NCBI GenBank assembly: GCA_004525355.1
Contig: SPCK01000104.1
Span: 1-7,089, forward strand
DNA length: 7,089 nucleotides
Source of the DNA: Spirochaetales bacterium
GTDB taxonomy: Bacteria; Spirochaetota; Spirochaetia; Treponematales; UBA12059
Direction of reading: 5' to 3'
Shown here: piece after piece, positions 1 to 6,016 of the stretch
Position numbering within the stretch: the first letter of the stretch is position 1
Layout: every line of letters begins with the position of its first letter
The notes under the pieces: model-generated
What the model saw: the letters and a program-made list of their open reading frames with translations, nothing else
Databases searched by the model: none
What the model was told of the DNA's origin: nothing
Program-made: the position numbers and the translations under genes

Positions 1-69
1 AAAGGCGCAGGTCCCGATGGAAAACGGTCCATAGTGACAGGGTATCCGGTTTGGGATACTCTTGTTCAT

Positions 70-798
70 ATGAGCAATCGCGTCGACGCCCCAAATCCCC
101 GCATACTCTCCCGCCCGACTCGACTCGGGCAAATCGGTGCGGCGCGCGACCAGACGCACATCGCCGAAAAAGCAGCATTCAGGAATGATGTGGCCTCGGG
201 CGTGGTCAACATAATCGCCTCGGCATTTGCGATCGCCGGTTTCGTGGTACTGGTCATACGATCTTCATTGGCCTTGAGCCAAGGCAGCGTAGGCGCCGCC
301 TTCATCGTTGCCGTGTCCCTGTACGGTGCCTGCGTGATCTACCGTTTCGTCCTGGCGTCGGTAGCGGCCTTTGCCGGTAGACACGGTGCCCTGCGAGCCT
401 TGGACGAGGCAGGCACATTCTTCCTGCCCGCGGGGCTGGTCATGCCCATCGCCTTCTCGGTGCTCGAGGGAGCGACCCGCTGGATACTGTTCGGCATAGC
501 CTGGGGTTACGCATTCGTCGGGTTCCTGCTGTATCTCGCCATTGTGGGTTGGTTCAGGCGCTACGCCATATCGCTGGGTTACACGTTCTTCTTCGTCATC
601 CTGCCGGTACTGCCGCAAATCCGGGAAGCCCTGGGCGAACTCTCGTTCACCTGGTTGTTCTCGGGCGGGGCCCTCTACCTCGTCGCCATCATGTTCAGGG
701 GAAAGGACGATTTCCCGTACTCAGGAGCTCTCTGGCATGTATTCTGCCTGGCGGGAGCCGGGCTTCAATACGCGGGAATCTCCGCCCTCGTATCCTGA
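70..798 (+). CDS. Hemolysin III / PAQR-family seven-helix membrane protein with degenerate metal site
   Basis: The 242-residue integral membrane protein shows the hemolysin III (YqfA/AdipoR-like, CREST superfamily) layout: a soluble N-terminus of about 40 residues, then hydrophobic segments near 43-63, 76-100, 111-131, 137-159, 163-183, 192-209 and 219-240. Family landmarks are visible: LRALDEAGTFF at the start of helix 3, FSGGALYLVAIMF in helix 6 and YSGALWHVFCLAGAGLQY in helix 7. In the family, a zinc ion is held by a His four residues after a helix-2 Ser and by an HxxxH pair in helix 7, with an Asp nearby. Here Ser97 and Asp112 remain, but the helix-2 His is Phe101 and the first helix-7 His is Gly219; only His223 is kept. 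Hydrolase-type metal chemistry is therefore doubtful. The start is uncertain: ATG at 70 is chosen over an in-frame GTG at 34, and neither has a convincing ribosome binding site. The name hemolysin is historical and implies no toxin. Family call is confident, function unknown. Confidence 0.85.
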   Translation: MSNRVDAPNPRILSRPTRLGQIGAARDQTHIAEKAAFRNDVASGVVNIIASAFAIAGFVVLVIRSSLALSQGSVGAAFIVAVSLYGACVIYRFVLASVAAFAGRHGALRALDEAGTFFLPAGLVMPIAFSVLEGATRWILFGIAWGYAFVGFLLYLAIVGWFRRYAISLGYTFFFVILPVLPQIREALGELSFTWLFSGGALYLVAIMFRGKDDFPYSGALWHVFCLAGAGLQYAGISALVS

Positions 799-1013
799 AG
801 CGCCAGCTTGACGGCGCTCCGGGTATGCAGGCGGTTGTCACCCGGCACCAGAAAGAGCCTGTTCAAGTCGGTCGGTACGACCAGTGCCTCGAGATTCGTT
901 TCCTTCCTCCATACGATTGAACCGACGCCCGAATACCAATTGCGCACGCCGAGACAGGTATGCAGGTTGGCCCCGCCGAGATCCATGTCGACCAGGACCA
1001 CGGTGATCCTCCT
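765..1013 (-). pseudogene. Truncated MinD/FlhG-like (ParA-superfamily) ATPase remnant
   Basis: Read on the minus strand, this open frame encodes VVLVDMDLGGANLHTCLGV, the strand/switch I region that follows the P-loop in MinD/FlhG/ParA ATPases. It continues with an acidic-hydrophobic stretch and PTDLNRLFLVPGD, matching the family's next conserved block (a Pro-Thr, then a Leu-rich strand ending in GD or GA). Homology starts around the RRIT codons at 1002-1013 and fades after about 800, where the frame runs into the end of the hemolysin III-like gene and stops at 765-767. Missing are the upstream deviant Walker A motif (GKGGVGKS/T), cut off by a TGA at 1014-1016, and the whole C-terminal half including the DxG switch II. 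It cannot be a working ATPase of this family. The surviving stretch has no internal frameshift, so the decay may be recent. A GTG at 1001 sits six bases after AAGGAGG, so a 78-residue peptide might still be made. The family call is strong; gene death is inferred from the missing parts. Confidence 0.75.
799..818 (+). terminator. Possible weak hairpin after the hemolysin III-like gene
   Basis: Directly after the TGA stop, AGCGCC (799-804) can pair with GGCGCT (813-818) across an 8-base loop. No run of T follows, so it is not a canonical Rho-independent terminator. It also lies inside the decayed MinD-like remnant on the other strand and may be chance. It could still act as a 3'-end stabilising structure. 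Confidence 0.2.
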
Positions 1014-1014
1014 T
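1008..1014 (-). promoter_or_regulatory. Consensus-like Shine-Dalgarno before the GTG of the MinD-like remnant
   Basis: On the minus strand AAGGAGG is followed after six bases (ATCACC) by GTG at 1001, ideal spacing for initiation. However, the same bases read in frame as Arg-Arg-Ile-Thr, which fits the residues expected just before the conserved VVLVDMD strand. The site may therefore be an accidental by-product of two Arg codons in the ancestral gene rather than an evolved start. Confidence 0.35.
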
Positions 1015-1024
1015 CAGGCAAGTG

Positions 1025-1030
1025 TATAAT
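1025..1030 (+). promoter_or_regulatory. Candidate -10 box for the PEGA gene
   Basis: A perfect TATAAT lies 75 bases before the ATG of the PEGA protein gene, in otherwise GC-rich sequence. A TG dinucleotide sits immediately upstream (TGTATAAT), one base closer than the classical extended -10 arrangement. No recognisable TTGACA-like -35 is seen at 15-19 bases spacing. If used, transcription would begin near 1037 and give a leader of roughly 70 bases. The PEGA and DUF362 genes would probably be co-transcribed from it. Confidence 0.35.
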
Positions 1031-1105
1031 CTTCCGGCCGAGCTACAAGCGCAACCTGATCCTGCCCGCTTGAGCGTCGGCAACGCTTGGGATAGAGTAT
1101 CTTCC

Positions 1106-2635
1106 ATGAAACGTTCATTCTTGACGGCCATGCTCCTGGCTGGCGCCGCGCTGGCGGCCTTTGCCGCGGCTCCCCTGCCCCTCGTGGAGGTGGAGTCCGT
1201 GGATCTCGGCGGCTCTTCGGAACTATCCGTGCATTGCGAGCAGCGAGGCGTCGAAGTATATCTTGACTATGTCCGGCGGGGCATCGCCCCAATCGACTTG
1301 AAGGGACTGTCCCCGGGCGCCCATTCGCTCATCCTGCGCAAGGACGGGTATTCCGACATGGCCATCGACCTGGTCCTGGCCCCCGATACCCGGACGACGC
1401 TGACGGCCGCCCTTGAACTCAAGACGGGCTACCTGTCGATTTCGACCCAACCCGCATGGGCCGAAGTCGTCATCGAAGGGGAAAGCTTCAAACCCGGCAT
1501 ACTGCAGGTGGCCGCAGGTCAGCGCGATATCGAGGTCAGGGCCTTCGGTTACCGGTCGCAAACCTATTCTGTTTTCGTTCCGGAACGATTACTTGCATCG
1601 CTGAGCGTCGCGCTCGACCGGGCGCCCTTTGAAATATACGATTTCTCGCTCTCGCACACTCGTTTCAATCCGCTCAATGCAGGCATACTCGGGTCGACCA
1701 GGATATCCTTCCAGGCAAGCGCCCCGGGCCGGGCGAGCATCCGGATATCCGCTCCCGACGGTACGATCGTAGCCTCGTGGGAACTCGGACCCTTCGTTGA
1801 TTGGGCGCAGCACGTTGAGTGGAACGGCCGCGATGCCAATGGGCAACCCCTTCCAGACGACTCGTACGCCATCGACCTTGACGCGGCCGCCGAGCCGGGT
1901 ATCGAATCCCTTCAGGATTCCTTCGATTTTACTGAAATGGTACGCATCGATTCTTCACTCGTCATCGTTCCCGACGGGCGTTTCGGGGTCATCCCCGGGA
2001 GCGTGCTGGTTCCCGATGCCTTTCCGGCCGCGACATCCTCGCTCGGTGTAAGCGTCGGAGCCACGTTCGCCGGCGACTCCGCCGGGACAGTGACCGGCGG
2101 CGCGCATCTGGGCATCGCCCTGATCCTGGAAAAAATCCTGGACATTGGCCTGGGCGTCAGCGCATCCGCCGACGGGAACGATGGTACGCTCCTTGCGGGC
2201 GCGCGCTATGCGACCACCCTACCGCAGCCCTTCGGGGCTGCAGTCGCCCTTGACGCCGGGCTGTCCGCTTCCACGAACGGGAATCCATCCTGGATCAGGC
2301 TCTCGTTGCCACTCGGTGCTGGCACCAAGTTTTTCAACCTGAGCCTGTCTCCCGACATCACCGCGGTATGGGAGGACGGCTTCGCCATGAAAGGAGGCCT
2401 TGGCGCCTCCCTCGCGGTTTCCACCTTCGCTCTCGGCGGAGCGCTGTCTGTCCATGGGCGTACCGGCGACCTTGCCGATGGCTTGGTACCCGCATGGCCT
2501 GTCGAGTCGACCGCGGAACTGAGGTTTATACCGGCCGGGCTTCCGCTTTCCTTTATCCTGTACGGAACGATAGCCTGGGCGCCGGACGACGTGTCTTGGC
2601 GGGCGGGCCTCTCGCTGACCGGCGGTCTATGGTAG
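1106..2635 (+). CDS. Exported PEGA / FlgD-Ig-like domain protein with putative C-terminal beta-barrel
   Basis: The 509-residue protein starts with a signal peptide (MKR, a hydrophobic core at 5-20, Ala-rich cleavage region near 20-22). Two PEGA domains follow. The first spans about 38-104, with the hallmark GLSPGAHSLILRKDGY at 67-82. The second spans about 107-171, with VAAGQRDIEVRAFGY at its end. PEGA domains are small beta-rich surface modules. Residues 175-262 resemble the FlgD-type Ig-like domain, with WNGRDANGQPLPDDSY at 239-254. From about 305 to 509 there are short alternating hydrophobic/polar strands separated by Gly/Asp/Asn turns, and the last residue is Trp, as expected for a small outer-membrane beta-barrel closed by an aromatic C-terminus. 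A cell-envelope role is therefore likely, with the PEGA and Ig parts in the periplasm or at the surface; the exact role is unknown. The ATG at 1106 is chosen because it gives the signal peptide at residue 1; its ribosome binding site is weak. The frame stays open upstream to 1022, but that part does not look coding. Confidence 0.85.
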   Translation: MKRSFLTAMLLAGAALAAFAAAPLPLVEVESVDLGGSSELSVHCEQRGVEVYLDYVRRGIAPIDLKGLSPGAHSLILRKDGYSDMAIDLVLAPDTRTTLTAALELKTGYLSISTQPAWAEVVIEGESFKPGILQVAAGQRDIEVRAFGYRSQTYSVFVPERLLASLSVALDRAPFEIYDFSLSHTRFNPLNAGILGSTRISFQASAPGRASIRISAPDGTIVASWELGPFVDWAQHVEWNGRDANGQPLPDDSYAIDLDAAAEPGIESLQDSFDFTEMVRIDSSLVIVPDGRFGVIPGSVLVPDAFPAATSSLGVSVGATFAGDSAGTVTGGAHLGIALILEKILDIGLGVSASADGNDGTLLAGARYATTLPQPFGAAVALDAGLSASTNGNPSWIRLSLPLGAGTKFFNLSLSPDITAVWEDGFAMKGGLGASLAVSTFALGGALSVHGRTGDLADGLVPAWPVESTAELRFIPAGLPLSFILYGTIAWAPDDVSWRAGLSLTGGLW

Positions 2636-3789
2636 TTCATGCCAATGAATCTCTGGTAACCCTTGAGGACTGCCGGAGCTATAACCAGGATAGCGTTGAC
2701 CGAGCCGTGAAGGCAGCTGCCGACGGCGCCGGGCTATCCGGCTTATCCGGCGCGACAGTCCTGCTCAAGCCAAACCTCGTCCTGGCTTCCGAGCCCGACC
2801 GAGCAGCTACCACGCATCCCGCCATCGTGCGGGCCGCGATACGTCTTGCCAGATCGGCAGGTGCGGCAAGGATTCTCGTCGGAGACTCGCCCGGCTGGCA
2901 GGCGCTGGCTCCCGTAGGCGCAAAAACGGGTTTGGATAGTGTCGTCCAAGAGGAAGGCGCATCATGGGCGGATTTCAGCGAGCAGGTAAGCGTAGAAGTT
3001 CCCGACGGCAGCCTGGTGCGGCGCTTCAACCTTGCACGCGCCGTCGTGGAAGCCGACGCGATCATCAATCTGCCCAAACTCAAGACCCATGGCCTTATGT
3101 ATTATACCGGGGCGGTCAAGAATCTTTTCGGCTGCATTCCCGGTCTGAGCAAAAGTGCGTTTCACCTCCGCTTTCCCGGGAGGCAGGAATTTGCGGCAAT
3201 GCTGGCCGACCTGTATCTGGCGGTACGGCCTGCGTTCAACATCATGGATGCGATTGTCGGCATGGAGGGGCTCGGCCCCAACAACGGACGCCCCCGGCAC
3301 ATCGGCCTCGTGATGGCCTCGGGCAACGCCTTCGCGCTCGACTGGGTGGCAGCGCGCCTGATCGGCTACGACCCGCACGACATACCGTACTTGGGCCTGG
3401 CAGCCCGCGACGGACGCTACGGTCTCGTCCCTGAAGCGATACGGACGGCCGGCGAGGATCCCGCGGCACGAATGGTACGCCCGTTCGAACTGGTCCACGT
3501 ACTCAGGGAGAACGATTTTTTCCACAAACACATGCCCGGGTGGATGCACGGCCTGGTCCGGGACCTCACCGTCGCACGCCCCTTCTTCTCCGACGAGCGT
3601 TGTATCCGCTGCGCCGGCTGCGTCGAGATTTGCCCGGCCAAGTCCCTGTCATTCAGCGATGGCAAGCCGGCGCCGGCCGTCGACTACGACACGTGCATTC
3701 GCTGCTACTGTTGCCACGAGGTATGCCCCGCAGATGCGATAATGCTCAGGCGCCGTGGCCGATTCAGGATACGGCTCCGAAATTCATGA
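2629..3789 (+). CDS. DUF362 domain protein with two C-terminal [4Fe-4S] ferredoxin clusters
   Basis: The 386-residue, probably cytoplasmic protein carries a DUF362 domain at about 10-290. Landmarks are VLLKPNLV (44-51), the TTHPAIVRAAI region (61-71), ILVGDSPG (82-89), INLPKLKTHGL (146-156), GAVKNLFG (161-168) and FALDWVAARLIGYDP (235-249). The tail holds two typical CxxCxxCxxxCP motifs: Cys325/328/331/335 and Cys356/359/362/366, with an extra Cys361 inside the second. Such bacterial-type dicluster ferredoxin domains bind two [4Fe-4S] centres and transfer electrons. The biochemical role of DUF362 proteins is not established, and no partner enzyme is visible here. The ATG overlaps the preceding gene's stop (ATGGTAG, seven shared bases) and lacks a good ribosome binding site, so translation is probably coupled to the PEGA gene. 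The frame is open further upstream to 2368, but that part overlaps the PEGA barrel and lacks DUF362 similarity. The 3' end overlaps the opposing glycosyltransferase gene by 26 bases. Confidence 0.9.
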   Translation: MVVHANESLVTLEDCRSYNQDSVDRAVKAAADGAGLSGLSGATVLLKPNLVLASEPDRAATTHPAIVRAAIRLARSAGAARILVGDSPGWQALAPVGAKTGLDSVVQEEGASWADFSEQVSVEVPDGSLVRRFNLARAVVEADAIINLPKLKTHGLMYYTGAVKNLFGCIPGLSKSAFHLRFPGRQEFAAMLADLYLAVRPAFNIMDAIVGMEGLGPNNGRPRHIGLVMASGNAFALDWVAARLIGYDPHDIPYLGLAARDGRYGLVPEAIRTAGEDPAARMVRPFELVHVLRENDFFHKHMPGWMHGLVRDLTVARPFFSDERCIRCAGCVEICPAKSLSFSDGKPAPAVDYDTCIRCYCCHEVCPADAIMLRRRGRFRIRLRNS

Positions 3790-5059
3790 AGATGAAGGGC
3801 AGGCGCTTCCTGAGTACGTCATAGGACAAGAATCGCTTGCCGAGCGCAAGGTTCGTATCGGCCCGCTGCCGCGCCTCCTCAGGGTTCCCGAGGATCTGCA
3901 TGACGTCATTGAGCGCGTCGTCGGTCATGTAGCCGTCTATGGCAGTCGTCTTGAAGCCGAGCGGCTCGATATCCTGCGCATAGATCGCGTAACGGTTGAC
4001 CATGATGGGCTTGCGATAGAAGATCGCCTCGAGGAACGCATTGCCGAAGCCTTCATAGGACGATGGATAGGTGACGAAATCCGAACGAGCGTATGCGTCC
4101 CACAACGAGTATACCTTGACCCCGTTCTGGTGCATGCTCCGCTCCGAATCGAGAATATCTGGACGTACGATCAGCATGACGCCCATGAATTTGGCGTAGT
4201 CGCGTACCCGCTGGGCATACTCATCGCCCTCGTCAAGTACCGGGTGAGAAACCATGAGCTTGCCCCTGCCCGAGCCATGGGTCGCCTGATTGAAACGTGC
4301 AACCAGTTCGATCGAGTTCTCTATGCCCTTGCGGGCTACGATGCGTGTTGGCTGCAGGAACAGGATATCATCCTCTTCTACTCCGATGTCCTTCCTGAGG
4401 CTGGCGTTGTACTCGTCAGGGAGGGTCGGTTTCGATTCAAAATTCCATACGTTGGGTATCATGATGGATGAGATACCACAACGGTAGGCTAGCTGACGCC
4501 GCGCCTCCGAATTGATGACCACGTGATAGATGCTGTGCAGGCGAGGCGGGAACGCGCGCGCAAGGTAATCCTCGGCGCAACCGGACATGAAGCGTTGGCG
4601 TTCCCATGAGAAATCATGGTTGTGCGAAACCGTGGGCAGTTCAAGCTCGGCCACCAGTTCGGCCAGAGCGACGCCCAACGGTATATGCATCGGAATGGCG
4701 AAAGCGTTCTCGACTATGAGCAGATCGATTTCGAAACGGCGCACAAAATCATAGAGGGCCGCCTTGATCTTGCCCTTGATCTCGCCGACCTCGGCGGTCA
4801 ACCCACGTCGCCGCGTCGTCCTCCCGAAAATCTCCGCATGCAGCTCGCGTACCCGCGGATGGCCGAAAAATGCTTCCTCCATCACCACGGACCGATCAGG
4901 AAACCAGTCGGAGAGGCCCGAAAAGAAAAACGTTTCGTAGCCAAGTTCCGTGAGGACCTCGTTCCATTTTTCCGTTTCCAGGGAAACACCGTCAGTGCCG
5001 TGGAAGCGGGTCGATACAAAGCCGATGTGTTTTATTTCTCGAGCGCTTGTCAGATACAT
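3764..5059 (-). CDS. GT4-type (GT-B fold) glycosyltransferase
   Basis: The 431-residue protein lacks a signal peptide and membrane segments, so it is likely a cytoplasmic nucleotide-sugar-dependent retaining transferase. The N-terminal domain has a first beta-strand and glycine loop, HIGFVSTRFHGTDGVSLE (11-28), and a His-rich block SHNHDFSWERQRF (145-157). The C-terminal donor domain has QPTRIVARKGIE (236-247), whose Arg239 and Lys244 fit the usual phosphate-binding pair. It also has YEGFGNAFLE, giving the E-x7-E signature of GT4 enzymes with Glu336 and Glu344. Length is normal for the family. The start is well supported: AAGGAG at 5066-5071 lies six bases before ATG at 5059. It is the third gene of a GT-HAD-GT operon, 24 bases after the HAD stop. 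The 3' end overlaps the convergent DUF362 gene. Donor and acceptor cannot be read from the sequence. One possibility I can name without proof is a glycosylglycerate-type compatible-solute enzyme (compare MggS/MggA of Petrotoga). Confidence 0.88.
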   Translation of the reverse strand: MYLTSAREIKHIGFVSTRFHGTDGVSLETEKWNEVLTELGYETFFFSGLSDWFPDRSVVMEEAFFGHPRVRELHAEIFGRTTRRRGLTAEVGEIKGKIKAALYDFVRRFEIDLLIVENAFAIPMHIPLGVALAELVAELELPTVSHNHDFSWERQRFMSGCAEDYLARAFPPRLHSIYHVVINSEARRQLAYRCGISSIMIPNVWNFESKPTLPDEYNASLRKDIGVEEDDILFLQPTRIVARKGIENSIELVARFNQATHGSGRGKLMVSHPVLDEGDEYAQRVRDYAKFMGVMLIVRPDILDSERSMHQNGVKVYSLWDAYARSDFVTYPSSYEGFGNAFLEAIFYRKPIMVNRYAIYAQDIEPLGFKTTAIDGYMTDDALNDVMQILGNPEEARQRADTNLALGKRFLSYDVLRKRLPFIFMNFGAVS

Positions 5060-5065
5060 ACTTGA

Positions 5066-5071
5066 CTCCTT
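5066..5071 (-). promoter_or_regulatory. Strong Shine-Dalgarno of the GT4 glycosyltransferase
   Basis: AAGGAG on the minus strand sits six bases before the ATG at 5059 and fixes that start. It lies in the 24-base gap after the HAD stop, so this gene can be initiated independently rather than only by coupling. Confidence 0.75.
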
Positions 5072-5083
5072 CTTGGCATCCTG

Positions 5084-6016
5084 TCAGGTTTCCGAGACCC
5101 AGACCCCTGTTCGGATCAGGTCCCAGTACAGGATAACCGTGGTCGGTGGCATGGCAGCCACCCGTGGATCGCCGTCCCGCAGCATGCAGGATCGTGCGTC
5201 CCCCGCGAATAGGGCTGTCATCAAGCCGGCTTCGCCGGCGGTTGCGCAATCATTGAGCGCGTCATTGCCCACGTACAAGGTTTCCGGCGCGTCTATCGAG
5301 CGATCCTTGAGTTCCCGGACCAGGCTCAGGTACATTCGCGTATCAGGCTTGGCCCGTAGTCCGCGACAGGACCAGAAGGTCAGGTCCGGATCGAAGCCCA
5401 GGCCATCAGGTCCCCAAAGCCCTTTGCCGAAAGCCGCCCGAATGAACAGCGGCGTGTAGAACTGGGCATTCGAGACAATGGCAAGCGGCAAGCCAGCGAG
5501 CTTGCACGCATCGAGGAAGGCCGTTGCGCCCGGCATGGGAGAACAGGGGTTGACGGCGCATTCCCAGGCGACGCAGGCTCGCGCGGCGCGCTCCGCATCC
5601 ATGTCCAATGCGCGCATGAACACGGATACCGCGTCCACCTCCGGCCATGGCACTCCCCGCTTCCGCGCGGCGGCGTGATCGGAGGCGATGATCGCCGAAA
5701 GCCGCTCCGGCAGGTCGGGTGGAAACCGGATTCCAGAGAATTCCGCCACTGAGGCCATCCTCGCCTCTCCCACGGCTCCCGGTTCCGCCTGAGCTCCAGC
5801 GAGCAACGTGCCGTATACGTCAAAGGCCACGGCCTTGGGCTTTCGAGGCAGGGGCGCGCCGATCAGTTTCCGCAAGGGGCCGGAAACCTCGGCGGGCGAT
5901 ACGGTCACGTCGACCCGCATACCGTGTGCCCGTATGTATCCGGCGAGTTCGTCCAGCAGGCCGGGTGAAAGACCTTCGGACATTGGCGGTCCGCCCGGCT
6001 CAAAGTCCCACGGCAT
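5084..6016 (-). CDS. HAD-superfamily hydrolase (DxYGT type)
   Basis: The 310-residue soluble protein has the haloacid dehalogenase fold motifs in order. Motif I is AFDVYGTLL, with nucleophile Asp66. Motif II is LAIVSN, with Ser182. Motif III is AKPDTRMY, with Lys223. Motif IV is YVGNDALND, with Asp252 and Asp256. An inserted helical cap at about 80-160 between motifs I and II fits a subfamily I (C1 cap) enzyme. The usual second Asp of DxDxT is Tyr68, as in 2-haloacid dehalogenases and some other HADs, while motif IV looks like that of phosphatases. A small-molecule phosphatase on a glycosylated substrate is the likeliest role given the flanking glycosyltransferases, but the Tyr leaves this open. 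About 50-60 residues precede motif I, longer than usual. Start choice: ATG at 6016 follows AAGGA (6027-6031) by ten bases and overlaps the upstream gene by 17 bases. ATG at 5983, giving 299 residues, avoids the overlap but has only a GGCGGA-like site. Confidence 0.85.
   Translation of the reverse strand: MPWDFEPGGPPMSEGLSPGLLDELAGYIRAHGMRVDVTVSPAEVSGPLRKLIGAPLPRKPKAVAFDVYGTLLAGAQAEPGAVGEARMASVAEFSGIRFPPDLPERLSAIIASDHAAARKRGVPWPEVDAVSVFMRALDMDAERAARACVAWECAVNPCSPMPGATAFLDACKLAGLPLAIVSNAQFYTPLFIRAAFGKGLWGPDGLGFDPDLTFWSCRGLRAKPDTRMYLSLVRELKDRSIDAPETLYVGNDALNDCATAGEAGLMTALFAGDARSCMLRDGDPRVAAMPPTTVILYWDLIRTGVWVSET

Noticed and set aside
34..60. Possible promoter (GTGACA near 34-39, GATACT at 55-60) for the hemolysin III-like gene
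   Set aside because: Both boxes are partial matches with a short spacer, and they would place the transcript start almost on the ATG at 70.
1073..1087. Small inverted repeat AGCGT-CGGCA-ACGCT in the PEGA leader
   Set aside because: Five base pairs in GC-rich DNA is expected by chance, and nothing ties it to a regulator or riboswitch.
1022..1105. In-frame upstream extension of the PEGA gene (28 extra residues)
   Set aside because: It would bury the clear signal peptide starting at 1106 behind a non-hydrophobic leader, and it overlaps the -10 box.
2368..2628. In-frame upstream extension of the DUF362 gene (87 residues)
   Set aside because: It is an Arg-rich shadow of the PEGA protein's barrel region. 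DUF362 similarity begins only after 2629, where an ATG overlaps the previous stop.
2962..3549. Minus-strand open frame of 195 codons
   Set aside because: It is a shadow of the DUF362 gene with no recognisable motif and no ribosome binding site seen.
3755..4471. Plus-strand open frame of 238 codons
   Set aside because: It is antisense to the well-supported GT4 gene and its translation shows no recognisable domain; long antisense frames are common in GC-rich coding DNA.
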